A stretch of DNA of 64,000 nt from a virus. The position numbers and the translations under genes were made by a program. Below are positions 7,991 through 16,271 of this stretch, in pieces. Each line of letters opens with the position of its first letter. The stretch's first letter is position 1. The notes under the pieces were generated by a model, which saw only the letters and a list, made by a program, of their open reading frames with translations, was not told the DNA's origin and did not search any database. The stretch covers positions 1 to 64,000 of IMG/VR virus record IMGVR_UViG_3300032069_000007; one strand, 5' to 3'.

Positions 7991-8918
7991 CCCCTCGATC
8001 TGGGATGATGAGGATGTGGGCTCCCTGTCGGACGGCGCGTTCCGCCTGTTTGTCGCCTGCATTTCCAGCGCTGACGACTACGGCAAACTTGAGGGGTCAG
8101 CGATCCGTTTGCGTGGGATTGCCTTCCGATTCCGCAGTATTTCGATCGCGCGAGTCCAGAAATCTCTGGATGAGTTGGCCACGAAGGTTCGCAGCGTGCG
8201 GCGCTACGGCGTCAACGGTCGGGAATACATAAGGCTCGTCAACTGGGCCAAGTACCAAACCATCAATCGGGAATTCCCCTCCAAAATCCCGGACCCGCCA
8301 AACAACTTGGACCGCGACGGCGGATCGGTCACTGATCGCTCACGACCGAGTCATGAACCACTCCATGAGCGCTCACGTACACCACAAAAAGAGTCCCGTT
8401 CACGAGGGAAAAATGATGAGTCATGCACCGATCATGCACCAATCATTAACCAATCAGCCCTAAGAGAGAGAGAGAGAGAGAACAAGTTAGATAAGTTAGA
8501 TAAGAAGAGAGAGAGACGCGCGCATGGGCGCGCGACCACTGCCACTCTCGCCAAAAAATCAACCACCGAATCAGAGGAGTTCTCTCCAGCATACCAGGTC
8601 TGGGATCAGATTGCACCCGGAACGCTGAACCACCAAGTCAAGGGGCAGATTGATGCTTGCTGCCGGATTGCCGGCATCTACGCCACAATCGGCGCAATGC
8701 GGAAGAGCAGGAAGCTCGACATGACTTATATCCACGGCATAGTAGTCCACTCCAGGGAGGAGGGGACACTACAGGATCTGGAACAACTGGGCGGCAAGCC
8801 CGACGGCAGGAACCTGCAATTGGACCCTAGAGATCAGATAGCCGCCGAGAAAGCGTTTCACGAATCCCTCGACAAGATAGCGCCCCGGCTGCGAAAGGAC
8901 AAACCCAATGCCAAATGA
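7968..8918 (+). CDS. DnaD-like replication initiation or helicase-loading protein, 316 aa
   Basis: The N-terminal ~115 residues (WDDEDVGSLSDGAFRLFVA ... VRRYGVNGREYIRLVNWAKYQ) match the winged-helix start of phage replisome-organiser proteins. A long polar, Arg/Glu/Lys-rich linker covers about residues 120-200. The C-terminal ~110 residues (YQVWDQIAPGTL ... IAPRLRK) are helical and could be the helicase- or DNA-interacting part. The DnaB-type helicase gene overlaps its end by 11 bases, supporting a helicase-loading role. The linker DNA contains a simple AG repeat (8464-8480) and two ATAAGTTAG-type repeats, a potential slippage site. Confidence 0.7.
   Translation: MARRRMIDPSIWDDEDVGSLSDGAFRLFVACISSADDYGKLEGSAIRLRGIAFRFRSISIARVQKSLDELATKVRSVRRYGVNGREYIRLVNWAKYQTINREFPSKIPDPPNNLDRDGGSVTDRSRPSHEPLHERSRTPQKESRSRGKNDESCTDHAPIINQSALRERERENKLDKLDKKRERRAHGRATTATLAKKSTTESEEFSPAYQVWDQIAPGTLNHQVKGQIDACCRIAGIYATIGAMRKSRKLDMTYIHGIVVHSREEGTLQDLEQLGGKPDGRNLQLDPRDQIAAEKAFHESLDKIAPRLRKDKPNAK
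8464..8518 (+). repeat. AG-rich simple repeat in the DnaD-like gene
   Basis: An uninterrupted GA run covers about 8464-8480, followed by tandem AAGTTAGAT units and another GA run ending near 8516. It encodes an Arg/Glu then Lys/Leu/Asp linker. Dinucleotide runs are prone to slippage, which would truncate the protein before its C-terminal domain. Confidence 0.7.
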
Positions 8919-10251
8919 GCATGTACGGGACCCTGAATGTGTGCCCCCACAGAACATAGACGCCGAGCAAGCCACACTCGGGTCAATGATGCTCGACCGG
9001 CTGGCGATTCGCGTAGCGTCAGACATCGTCCGGGAGGGAGACTTCTACAGGCCAACCCACGGCATCATCTTCGACGCAATGTGCGCGGTTGACGCACGGG
9101 ATGAGCCGGTTGACCTTATCACACTGAAGGACGAGTTAATCACACGGGGAAGGCTCGAGGAGATCGGCGGCGTCGAGTATCTGATGGCACTGATCTCACA
9201 GGTGCCCTCTGCGTCGCGGGTTGAGCATTACGCCAAGATAGTCGAGGAGAAATCCCTCCTCCGGAGGATCATCTCTTGCGGAGCCCAAGTCACCGGCCTT
9301 GGTTACGCAGAGACAGACCGCGACGAGGCAATCGCCCGGGCGACCCAGATCATCTTGGGCCTGTCTGAGACGGCGCGGCTGGACGGCTTCCGGCACGTTC
9401 GGGATATTGTGACAGGGGTTTGGGAGGCGGTGCGGGAGGCTAAAACGACCGGTTCCGACATCGCAGGTCTAAGGACTGGTGTGCCCGGGCTCGACCGGAT
9501 TACGTGGGGACTGCCAGCGGGACTCACCCTTATAGCAGGCAGGCCCTCAACAGGAAAGACCAGCCTGCTGCTGCAGATTATGACCCGGAATCCCGGACCC
9601 TTTGCGTTTTTCTCCTTCGAGACAACCGGAGAGGCCCTAGTCCGCCGGATCATCGCGGCCGGCGCCGACGTCGAGGTTGCTCAACTGCGCACCGGCAACC
9701 TCAGCGAAGATGAGTTCGACCGCGTTCTGCGAGCTGTGAACGATGTTTACCAGCTCGACATCTACATCAGCGATCGATCCTGCGACATTGGCCGCCTGAT
9801 TGCAATGGCGAAGCGGGCGGTGCTGCAGTACGGCGTGCAGGCGATAATTGTTGACTACCTTCAACTCGTTCGGCCAGGGGCCTCAAGCCGGAGAGAGAAC
9901 CGGGAGCAGGAAGTCGCTTCCGTGACAAGGGGACTCAAGGGTCTTGCCCAGGACCTCCAGATCCCGGTAGTTGCGGCATCACAACTCAAGCGGCCGGAAC
10001 GGGGCAAAGAAGACCAGGAACCGACCCTGGTGGAGCTACGGGAAAGTGGCGAGCAGGAGGCGGCAGCCGACGTCGTAGTGCTGATCCACAATCCCAAACC
10101 ACCCGGCGCGGAGGATGACGGCTCTCCACGGTCCGCCAAGTTGATCGTCGCCAAGCAGAGAGATGGCCGGACCGCGCGCTGTCCGTGCATGTGGCGCGGA
10201 GCCTGGCTGCGGTTTTACGAAGCGAGCGATCGAGAGGAGGAATCAGAATGA
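8908..10251 (+). CDS. dnaB: DnaB-type replicative DNA helicase, 447 aa
   Basis: The N-terminal DnaB domain begins with NIDAEQATLGSMMLD. The RecA-like core has Walker A GRPSTGKTS (about residues 211-219), the FFSFE motif, Walker B IIVDYLQLV and AASQLKRPE. Such ring helicases unwind the template at the phage fork. The length is typical. ATG 8908 overlaps the end of the DnaD-like gene, and the following gene starts inside its stop (ATGA 10248-10251). Nothing appears missing. Confidence 0.93.
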   Translation: MPNEHVRDPECVPPQNIDAEQATLGSMMLDRLAIRVASDIVREGDFYRPTHGIIFDAMCAVDARDEPVDLITLKDELITRGRLEEIGGVEYLMALISQVPSASRVEHYAKIVEEKSLLRRIISCGAQVTGLGYAETDRDEAIARATQIILGLSETARLDGFRHVRDIVTGVWEAVREAKTTGSDIAGLRTGVPGLDRITWGLPAGLTLIAGRPSTGKTSLLLQIMTRNPGPFAFFSFETTGEALVRRIIAAGADVEVAQLRTGNLSEDEFDRVLRAVNDVYQLDIYISDRSCDIGRLIAMAKRAVLQYGVQAIIVDYLQLVRPGASSRRENREQEVASVTRGLKGLAQDLQIPVVAASQLKRPERGKEDQEPTLVELRESGEQEAAADVVVLIHNPKPPGAEDDGSPRSAKLIVAKQRDGRTARCPCMWRGAWLRFYEASDREEESE

Positions 10252-10433
10252 AAGGCAACAGCATCGAGTTGGGTCTGACCAGGGCGATAATCCTACGGGG
10301 ACCAGGGAAGGGCCGGGTTGGGACTGTGCTGGACTTCTTTGGGCCGTCTCTGGTGTGGCTCAGGTTCGACGATGGGTGGGACACGCTAGTCTGGCTCAAC
10401 GCGATCGGGCCGGAGCCAGTCGGAGGAGTTTGA
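10248..10433 (+). CDS. Hypothetical small beta-rich protein, 61 aa
   Basis: ATG 10248 overlaps the helicase stop; GAGAGGAGGAA provides a ribosome site. The sequence (RGPGKGRVGTVLDFFGPSLVWLRFDDGWDTLVWL) is a basic, Trp-rich, strand-rich pattern resembling small SH3- or KOW-like nucleic-acid-binding folds. Family not recognised. Confidence 0.5.
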   Translation: MKGNSIELGLTRAIILRGPGKGRVGTVLDFFGPSLVWLRFDDGWDTLVWLNAIGPEPVGGV

Positions 10434-10434
10434 A

Positions 10435-11028
10435 ATGCGAAAACTACTAACCGAAAGCGAACTGGCCGCGATCCAGGCGCGCCTTGACGCCTCCACCCCT
10501 GGACCGTGGGAGGCGGATTGGGAGGGGACAAACCATTTCGAGATAACGGCCCGTACCGCACATTCGCCGCGATACTGGATAGTCAACAACCTGGGGGAGG
10601 GATACGGTCCCGACTTCGATTTCATTGGCCACTGCCGCGAGGACGTACCCGCGCTACTCGCCGAGTTGCGCTACGAGCGCCGGAGACGGGAGGCGGCGGA
10701 GGAGGTACTGTACGACGGGTGCGCCGAGCTGCACATTTTTGAGCATCGGGCGGATTGTGGTTGCCCGGTGTGCCTATCCCGTGACGCCTGGCGCGCAATC
10801 GTGGAGGAGTGTGAGGACTCCTGGGGATTCCACAAGGAAATCACGTTGGTAGCGCAGAGTGACGGGGTATCCCACGAGGAGGCCACCAGGATCGTGCATG
10901 GGCGGGCACAGCGACTGGTGGAGGCGATATTTCCCGAACTGAAGGCCAAGGAGGAGCGGAGGCGGTGCGTCCTCTGTGGGAACACAAACTGCGCCGACCT
11001 GTACGAGGACGAGGAGTTAGGGCAGTGA
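10435..11028 (+). CDS. Ead/Ea22-like phage protein with C-terminal zinc motif, 197 aa
   Basis: Residues 1-90 carry the typical ASTPGPWEADWEG start and the FIGHCREDVPALLAELRYERR segment found in the widespread Ead/Ea22-like phage family, of unknown role. Distinctive are CGCPVC in the middle and CVLCGNTNC near the end, which look like a zinc ribbon. Start ATG 10435 follows GGAGGAG closely. The methyltransferase gene begins inside its stop (GTGA 11025-11028). Confidence 0.65.
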   Translation: MRKLLTESELAAIQARLDASTPGPWEADWEGTNHFEITARTAHSPRYWIVNNLGEGYGPDFDFIGHCREDVPALLAELRYERRRREAAEEVLYDGCAELHIFEHRADCGCPVCLSRDAWRAIVEECEDSWGFHKEITLVAQSDGVSHEEATRIVHGRAQRLVEAIFPELKAKEERRRCVLCGNTNCADLYEDEELGQ

Positions 11029-13313
11029 CGCCGTTCTATGCCGACGAGCCCGGGGCAGTTCGGCTCTACAACGCGGATTGCAGGGTTGCACTGGCCGAGC
11101 TGGAGGCGGAGTCGGTTCACTGTGCGTGTACCAGTCCACCTTATTTTGCTTTACGCTCGTACAAAGACGGCGACGAGCCGGTTGCGCCGGTGGTGTGGGG
11201 GGGCGATCCGGCATGTCACCACACCTGGGGGGAGCAGATTCCGGGCGATCCCCGCGGTGGTTCAGGGCCGAGTGCGAAGGAGCGCTACGGGGGCCAGGAC
11301 GGCGAGGAGATGTACGCGCGTAAGGTCGCACGCGGGTCGTTTTGCCGCCACTGCAACGCCTGGCTTGGCTGCCTCGGCCTTGAACCCACCGTTGACCTCT
11401 ACCTCGATCACCTTGTCGAGTGTTTCCAGGCGGTCAAGCGAGTGCTGAGAAGCGACGGAACCTGCTGGGTGGTGATTGGCTCCAGCCACGTTTCGTGCTA
11501 TAATGAATCAGATGAATACATCATTAGACCCGACATCACACCGCAGGAGAAGGCGGTCGCCCTCCGAGCGATTACTTGGGCCATCACACAGGCCGTGTCC
11601 CCAGTGCGGGAAGCGAATGAACCGGCAGAGCCAGATGTGCCGACAATGCTACCTCGTACAAATAGTCCGACCGCGGAACTATGTCCAGCGAACCTGCCGC
11701 AAGTGCGGGAGGGCATTCACGGTTCACAAGTGTCACGTGGAACGGGGACAGGCCAAGTATTGCAGCCGAGCCTGTGCCAGATCGGTGAGTACAAGGAAGA
11801 AACTCAGTCCGATGGTGGAGTGCCAAACCTGCGGCAAGCGCTTCAACAAGTTCAAGTCGGACATCAGGAAGAACCGGGGTACGAAGCACTTCTGCACGAC
11901 GGCCTGTTGGTACAGTTACAACCAGAGGGACAACCACTACTTGTGGACGGGCGGCGAGAACGAGAGGATGAACCCGGAGGCGGCGAGTTGGCGGAAGAAG
12001 GTGATGGACCGGGACAAGTGGCATTGCAGAGTGTGCTACGGAGGCAGGCAACTCGAAGCGCATCACATACACCCGTTCGGAACACACCGCGAACTCCGGT
12101 GGGAGGTGTCGAACGGGATAACGTTGTGCCATCGTTGCCACGTGCAATTTCGCCACGAGGAACTACAGCACGCCGAACTCCTGTCTTTCATAGCATCGGT
12201 CCCGCTAGTGGTCTGGAAGCCATAACAGTACCTCGCAACACCATCCCGCCCGATGTTCTGCATCTGTTCCAACCTCGCCATATCTGGAAGCCAAAGGATG
12301 ACGCCACCATCCCCTCCATGCTCGTCTCAGCACTCCGCGATGACGGCTGGATCGTGCGCTCGTTCATAATCTGGAGCAAGGGGCGCTCGTTCGACCCGGA
12401 CGGCGCGGGGTCGGTCATGCCGGAAAGTGTGGCCGGCTGGCGTTGGACGCGGCATAGGATCAAGGTCGGCAAGGAATGGCAGGACTGCCCCGGCTGTGCG
12501 AAGTGCGAACCGGAGGGCCTTGTGCTCCGCAAGGGTTCCTGGCGGCCCACTCACGCCTACGACGTGGTGCTCATGCTCGCCAAGACGGGGAGTTACTTTT
12601 CAGACGACGTCGCGGTGCGCGAGGCTGGCGTATTCCCGGCGGGCACACGGGCCGCGAAAGGATCGGCTTTGAGGGCTGGCGAGAATGGCATCAATGCGCG
12701 GCCCGACGAATACGCCACTTACTCCGGCACTCGCAATTTGAGAGATTGCTGGTATATCACGCCGCAGCCCAGGAAGGAAGCCCATTACGCGACATTCGCC
12801 GACAAGCTCGTGGAGACCATCATTAAGGCGGCAACTTCGGAGGCGGGGGTGTGCGCCAGGTGTGGTGCGCCCTGGGCGAGGCTCGTGCGACAGCATGTGC
12901 CGATACTAGCCAGGGATATACCGGCGGCGATCCGGCACAAGAACGAGGGTGCAGCCAGCGCACATAGCCCGACCTCTGCAATCCGCGTTTCACAGTCTGG
13001 AAACTGGTCACGGTGGAAAGCGGAGAACCCGAACGAAACGCTCGGCTGGCGTGCTACCTGCACGTGCGACGCCGGCGAACCTGTCCCCGCAACTGTCCTC
13101 GACCCCTTCTGCGGCATTGGCACGACGCTGCTCGTGGCCCGCGAACTCGGCAGGCACGCGGTCGGGGTCGAAATCTCGCAAGGTTATTGCCAGATCGCGG
13201 CGGCGAAGTTGGCCGGCCAGGCGGAGGAGTTCAAACGTCGCGCAGAGGAAGAAGCCCGCCGCGAGCGTGACCGGAACCTGGAGTTGAGATTAGAGTTGGA
13301 GAGAACGCGATGA
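11025..13313 (+). CDS. DNA methyltransferase interrupted by a nested HNH gene, 762 aa
   Basis: Catalytic motif IV is TSPPYF (about residues 36-41), followed by DGTCWVVIGSSH. The N6-adenine/N4-cytosine methyltransferase fold resumes after the insertion with DDGWIVRSFIIWSK, MPES and, near the C-terminus, the SAM-binding motif VLDPFCGIGTTLLVARELGR. Between about 11500 and 12230 the frame stays open but reads a low-complexity Gln/Glu/Arg-rich sequence that is the out-of-frame shadow of an HNH gene. Normal relatives have only a short variable loop there. The protein may tolerate a ~240-residue disordered insert, or be inactive. Start is GTG 11025, overlapping the upstream stop. It could protect phage DNA from host restriction. 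Confidence 0.8.
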   Translation: MTPFYADEPGAVRLYNADCRVALAELEAESVHCACTSPPYFALRSYKDGDEPVAPVVWGGDPACHHTWGEQIPGDPRGGSGPSAKERYGGQDGEEMYARKVARGSFCRHCNAWLGCLGLEPTVDLYLDHLVECFQAVKRVLRSDGTCWVVIGSSHVSCYNESDEYIIRPDITPQEKAVALRAITWAITQAVSPVREANEPAEPDVPTMLPRTNSPTAELCPANLPQVREGIHGSQVSRGTGTGQVLQPSLCQIGEYKEETQSDGGVPNLRQALQQVQVGHQEEPGYEALLHDGLLVQLQPEGQPLLVDGRREREDEPGGGELAEEGDGPGQVALQSVLRRQATRSASHTPVRNTPRTPVGGVERDNVVPSLPRAISPRGTTARRTPVFHSIGPASGLEAITVPRNTIPPDVLHLFQPRHIWKPKDDATIPSMLVSALRDDGWIVRSFIIWSKGRSFDPDGAGSVMPESVAGWRWTRHRIKVGKEWQDCPGCAKCEPEGLVLRKGSWRPTHAYDVVLMLAKTGSYFSDDVAVREAGVFPAGTRAAKGSALRAGENGINARPDEYATYSGTRNLRDCWYITPQPRKEAHYATFADKLVETIIKAATSEAGVCARCGAPWARLVRQHVPILARDIPAAIRHKNEGAASAHSPTSAIRVSQSGNWSRWKAENPNETLGWRATCTCDAGEPVPATVLDPFCGIGTTLLVARELGRHAVGVEISQGYCQIAAAKLAGQAEEFKRRAEEEARRERDRNLELRLELERTR
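11476..11504 (+). promoter_or_regulatory. Extended -10 promoter of the nested HNH gene
   Basis: TTGGCT (11476-11481), a 17-base spacer, then TATAAT (11499-11504) preceded by TGC, an extended -10. ATG 11512 lies seven bases after the -10 hexamer, where transcription should begin, so the message could be leaderless. The promoter is embedded in methyltransferase codons. Confidence 0.65.
11512..12225 (+). CDS. HNH homing endonuclease nested out of frame in the methyltransferase gene, 237 aa
   Basis: The frame is +1 relative to the methyltransferase. A basic N-terminus is followed by zinc fingers CPQCGKRM...CRQC, CRKCGRAF...CSRAC and CQTCGKRF...CTTAC. The HNH/McrA-like nuclease is near the end: WHCRVC, LEAHHIHP, then ITLCHRCH. 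The codon-aligned antisense frame, which stays open opposite genuine genes here, is aligned with this frame rather than the host frame across 11584-12156. ATG 11503 overlaps the -10; ATG 11512 fits a leaderless start. The gene fills almost the entire insertion, leaving no room for a group I intron. Confidence 0.82.
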   Translation: MNTSLDPTSHRRRRRSPSERLLGPSHRPCPQCGKRMNRQSQMCRQCYLVQIVRPRNYVQRTCRKCGRAFTVHKCHVERGQAKYCSRACARSVSTRKKLSPMVECQTCGKRFNKFKSDIRKNRGTKHFCTTACWYSYNQRDNHYLWTGGENERMNPEAASWRKKVMDRDKWHCRVCYGGRQLEAHHIHPFGTHRELRWEVSNGITLCHRCHVQFRHEELQHAELLSFIASVPLVVWKP

Positions 13314-13792
13314 CTCGCAGATATGCAGCAGGCACCGACGTTTCGGTCGAGAAGAGTAAGGCCGAGGCCGACAGGATTGTGAGAGCACATGGCGCGTCCA
13401 AGGTCGGCGTAATGACGGATGGGAACGGCGGAGTGCTGCTCTTCGAGGTTGATGGCCAGGCGTACAAGTTCGAGGTCGCCAACCCCGACCCGCGCGATCG
13501 GGCGATTCGGGAGAACAAGGCCGGGTATGTGCTGCCCCAAGGGCAGATCACAGCACGGTATGAGGCCGAACTGCGCCGGCGCTGGCGAGTGCTCATTATT
13601 GCGCTCAAGGTTAAGTTCGAGATCGTCGAGTCTGGGGCGGCTACTATTGAGCGCGAGTTCCTGCCTTACGCGATGCTCCCCGGGGGGACTGTCGGAGAAC
13701 TCTTGGAGCCGGAGCTCGCGAGGGCGAGAGAATCGGGGGAGCGCCCCAATATATTCCAGACACTGAGAATGCTTCCGCCGAGGAGCGAGTGA
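13310..13792 (+). CDS. Conserved phage protein of unknown function, 160 aa
   Basis: The start TDVSVEKSKAEADRIVRAHGA matches a common siphophage family (TDVSVEKSRAEIE...), of unknown function. The later segment RRWRVLIIALKVKFEIVESG and the DGQ-like GGTVGELLEPE are also characteristic. The role is undetermined; such genes sit in early or replication operons. ATG 13310 overlaps the methyltransferase stop, and the next gene starts at its stop (TGATG). Confidence 0.75.
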   Translation: MTRRYAAGTDVSVEKSKAEADRIVRAHGASKVGVMTDGNGGVLLFEVDGQAYKFEVANPDPRDRAIRENKAGYVLPQGQITARYEAELRRRWRVLIIALKVKFEIVESGAATIEREFLPYAMLPGGTVGELLEPELARARESGERPNIFQTLRMLPPRSE

Positions 13793-14145
13793 TGAGATCC
13801 GGAAATGTGGGAATTTCGGAATTTGGGGATTTGCGCTTCCGGCGTGGTCGAGACGGCACCCAAGAGGCCGATCTGATGGAGACCCTGCACTTGATTATCG
13901 GCAAGATGGAGCAAATGCACAAGGACGGCCTCCCCCGGCAGGCCGACAACCTGCCGGAGTCCTCAGCGCTCTGCTTCTTGGCCTTGCGGCGGCTAACTCA
14001 CGAACCGCTTGACCCGGCGCAAGCGCCGAAGCAACTGAGGCTTGTGTTGTTCCCGGACGGCAAGATGGAGTTTCAGGCACACGGCCTCCGGATCCCGATT
14101 ACCAAGCGCCTGGTCGAAAGAGCGTTCTCGAAGGAGACCCATTGA
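13792..14145 (+). CDS. Hypothetical protein, 117 aa
   Basis: ATG 13792 overlaps the previous TGA; GTG 13789 is an alternative. The sequence contains a helical middle (DLMETLHLIIGKMEQMHKDGL) and a strand-rich end (LRLVLFPDGKMEFQAHG). No family recognised. Its stop overlaps the TTG start of the next gene. Confidence 0.55.
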   Translation: MRSGNVGISEFGDLRFRRGRDGTQEADLMETLHLIIGKMEQMHKDGLPRQADNLPESSALCFLALRRLTHEPLDPAQAPKQLRLVLFPDGKMEFQAHGLRIPITKRLVERAFSKETH

Positions 14146-14438
14146 GACCACCACAGAGCGGCATATACCCAGTAATCGTGATATTCCTCAACCGGGAGGA
14201 GCGTGATCGGCTGATCGCCGCTATGGTTCAATGGCCGAACGTCCCGACCCGCGTGCTCACCTTCCGGGAGCCGCACCACGGCCAGGTGCAATTCATCCTC
14301 TTGGAACCGGAGACCTGCAGCGGGACGGAAGGGACCAAGGTGGATCCTACGATCATCGGTCAAATCGGCGATGGGCCGCAGGAGAACCACGGGCACACCG
14401 ACGAGCCGGACGGCGGGGGAAAGAGTGATGCCGACTAA
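14142..14438 (+). CDS. Hypothetical protein, 98 aa
   Basis: TTG 14142 overlaps the upstream TGA (TTGA); GGAG 10 bases upstream. The first 65 residues look like a compact alpha/beta domain (VIVIFLNREERDRLIAAM), the rest is a Gly/Asp/His-rich flexible tail. Family unknown. It overlaps the RuvC-like gene by 11 bases. Confidence 0.5.
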   Translation: MRPPQSGIYPVIVIFLNREERDRLIAAMVQWPNVPTRVLTFREPHHGQVQFILLEPETCSGTEGTKVDPTIIGQIGDGPQENHGHTDEPDGGGKSDAD

Positions 14439-15081
14439 GCGAACCCTACAGCCCGGTGACACCTTGTTTGTCTTAGGGATAGACCCCGGCAGCGACCTCG
14501 GGGCAGTGCTTCTCCGCGTCAGCTACGGCCTCTCCACAGAGCTCAGCCTTTTCGGGCCGTCTGGCGCTGTCAGCGTGGAGCGGGAGGAGATCCTCTGGCG
14601 AACAACAGTGCAGCGCAAGAGTCTGACGATGGCTCCCTTTCTGGCCCAACTGATTGCGGTCCTTGACCGGCATGGTGGCGCTGTGGCGACTGATCGGGTT
14701 GATATAGTGGCTTGCGAGCAGGCCCACCTGAGACGCTTCCGAACTAAGACAGGATCGGTGCCGAGCGTCGTGCCATTTGCGGCACTGAACCAAATCATCG
14801 GGGCTGTGATGGCCGTCGCCGCCCGGTGGCGCGCGGACTTTCGGCTTGTCCCACCAGCCACCTGGCGGCAAACTCTAACCGGCGCCGGCAACCCAACGCC
14901 CCGAAGGGTCGAGCTCGCCGTAGCCTCGCAGTTTCCCGGGATCCCAAAGCTCACAGAGCACGAGGTATCGGCCCTGGGCGTTGCGCTCCACGTGGCCCGG
15001 GTCGACGTCACTGGGCGGAAGATAGAGGCGCGGAGCAGGCGGCCGTCGCCCAGAAAACGGGCAAGTCAGGTGGCAACATGA
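14428..15081 (+). CDS. RuvC-like Holliday junction resolvase, 217 aa
   Basis: RNase-H-fold resolvase pattern: LGIDPGSDLGAVLL (motif I Asp, about residue 18), VACEQAHL (motif II Glu), a central helix ALNQIIGAVMAVAARW, and HEVSALGVALHVAR near the C-terminus. The usual final H-x-x-D-A reads H-E-V-S-A, so the last acidic ligand may be shifted to Glu. A resolvase would debranch replicating DNA before packaging, which fits its position between replication genes and terminase. ATG 14428 is preferred to GTG 14425. Confidence 0.72.
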   Translation: MPTKRTLQPGDTLFVLGIDPGSDLGAVLLRVSYGLSTELSLFGPSGAVSVEREEILWRTTVQRKSLTMAPFLAQLIAVLDRHGGAVATDRVDIVACEQAHLRRFRTKTGSVPSVVPFAALNQIIGAVMAVAARWRADFRLVPPATWRQTLTGAGNPTPRRVELAVASQFPGIPKLTEHEVSALGVALHVARVDVTGRKIEARSRRPSPRKRASQVAT

Positions 15082-15239
15082 GAAACGACGGCGACCTTCC
15101 TGTGCCTGCTCCCTTGATCGCCCGCTGGAACGCGCAATTTCGGACGCTCAACGACTGGAACATTCAGTACCTCGACAAGTCAGGTGCATCTGAAAGCGAG
15201 ATGCGGGAAACCCGCCGGAATCTTAGGCGACGCTCGTAA
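15078..15239 (+). CDS. Hypothetical small protein, 53 aa
   Basis: ATG 15078 overlaps the resolvase stop. A short polar and basic peptide ending RETRRNLRRRS, with a Trp-rich first half (RWNAQFRTLNDWNIQYL). It is the last gene of the first operon; a promoter follows. Function unknown. Confidence 0.5.
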   Translation: MRNDGDLPVPAPLIARWNAQFRTLNDWNIQYLDKSGASESEMRETRRNLRRRS

Positions 15240-15254
15240 GTTTCTCAAGGATTG

Positions 15255-15283
15255 TTGCTAATTCCGCCGCTTGAGTGTATACT
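15255..15283 (+). promoter_or_regulatory. Sigma70-type promoter before the ParB/terminase unit
   Basis: TTGCTA (15255-15260), a 17-base spacer, TATACT (15278-15283). It lies in a 77-base gap, the first substantial one after the replication operon, and points at the ParB-like and terminase genes. Start of transcription would be near 15290, before AAGGAG at 15299-15304. Confidence 0.65.
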
Positions 15284-15316
15284 TGAGGTTGTAAGACGAA
15301 GGAGCGTGACGATGCG

Positions 15317-15865
15317 GTGGAAGACCTTATTCTCGCAAGCGGCATACCAGTCAACTGCGCCCACACCCGCATTGTTGCCACTGATAGCCTGAAGCCCCAT
15401 CCGAAGAACCCCTACATACACCCGGATGAGCAGGTCAGACTCATCGCTGTAAGCATCGTGCGCTCAGGCTGGAACGACCACATCGACGTCAGCGCGCGAT
15501 CCGGCACAATCGTAGCCGGAGAAGGCCGGTGGTTAGCCGCTAAAGGCGCTGGCCTCACCGAAGTCCCCATCGATGAGATGCGGTTCGCGACTGAAGATGA
15601 AGAATTGGTGTGGCTGATCGGCCACAATCGCACTGCTGAAATCAAGAAGACTGACTTCAACGCCCTCAAAGACCTACTCGTGGATCTCGACCGTGGTGAG
15701 ATCGATATGGACGTCACGGGCTACTCCGAAGCAGATCTCCACAACCTTCTCGCCATCGTCCCAGAGGCGCCCCATCCGGCGGAGCCGGAAGGCAAGGTCC
15801 GCACCGCAACTTGTCCCGGGTGTGGGCTGACGTTCGATCTGGACGCGCCCGCTGCGGCACTTTAG
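15317..15865 (+). CDS. ParB/Srx-like nuclease-domain protein, 182 aa
   Basis: Residues 20-110 are a ParB-like domain: SLKPHPKNPYIHPDEQVRLI, then TIVAGEGRWLAAKGAGLTEVP (the GxxR box) and EDEELVWLIGHNRTAEI. The C-terminus carries CPGCG, half of a zinc ribbon. Phage proteins of this kind often sit near terminase genes and may bind or nick DNA. GTG 15317 is 12 bases from AAGGAG; a competing frame at ATG 15312 has better spacing but encodes only 26 residues. The gene ends exactly at late-element copy A. Confidence 0.75.
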   Translation: MEDLILASGIPVNCAHTRIVATDSLKPHPKNPYIHPDEQVRLIAVSIVRSGWNDHIDVSARSGTIVAGEGRWLAAKGAGLTEVPIDEMRFATEDEELVWLIGHNRTAEIKKTDFNALKDLLVDLDRGEIDMDVTGYSEADLHNLLAIVPEAPHPAEPEGKVRTATCPGCGLTFDLDAPAAAL

Positions 15866-15870
15866 CGATG
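15853..15870 (+). promoter_or_regulatory. Late-gene element, copy A
   Basis: TGCGGCACTTTAGC (15853-15866) followed by GATG. The TAG is the stop of the ParB-like gene, and the next gene starts 15 bases on. It is the most diverged copy downstream of the core. Confidence 0.5.
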
Positions 15871-15881
15871 GAGGCGGAGCC

Positions 15882-16271
15882 GTGCAAAAGCAACCCGCAT
15901 TTAGTGAACTGCTGCCGGAAATAAGGCGTAGGGTCTTCGAGATCGCAAAGAATTCTTGCACTTTCGGAAGAATTGCGGCCCAATTCCCAGGGGGGGAAGG
16001 CGCTACAGTCGAAATGACGAGCGGAACCTATCGTATGCCAGAGCTGGAGCACCTAGCACAGCGTTTCGACTCTGGTCTACTTGATCCCATAGAGGACCAG
16101 CTCGACGACTTGCGGCCCTATCTCATCTGGTTGGCCGCGCATCTGAATCCGCCGCTTATCGTTGGGGTGCTGGAGATTTCCATTGCCCACGGGGCAATGG
16201 CGAGCCTTGATGTTCACTATGGCCCCCAGTGCCGGAAGGGGCGGATTGAGCGATGCGACAAAGCGACTTAG
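15882..16271 (+). CDS. Hypothetical protein before terminase, 129 aa
   Basis: GTG 15882 follows GGAGGCGGAG. The protein has a helical N-terminus (FSELLPEIRRRVFEIAKN) and a hydrophobic stretch PYLIWLAAHLNPPLIVGVLEISIA too polar to be a clear TM helix. It overlaps the small terminase gene by 19 bases. Family unknown; it could be an accessory packaging protein by position. Confidence 0.55.
   Translation: MQKQPAFSELLPEIRRRVFEIAKNSCTFGRIAAQFPGGEGATVEMTSGTYRMPELEHLAQRFDSGLLDPIEDQLDDLRPYLIWLAAHLNPPLIVGVLEISIAHGAMASLDVHYGPQCRKGRIERCDKAT

Noticed and set aside
11490-12240. Group I intron in the methyltransferase gene
   Set aside because: The HNH frame fills the insertion almost end to end, leaving no room for a ribozyme, and the host frame stays open.
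11500-12300. Intein in the methyltransferase
   Set aside because: No Cys/Ser1 block, TxxH block or HN junction could be placed at the insertion ends.
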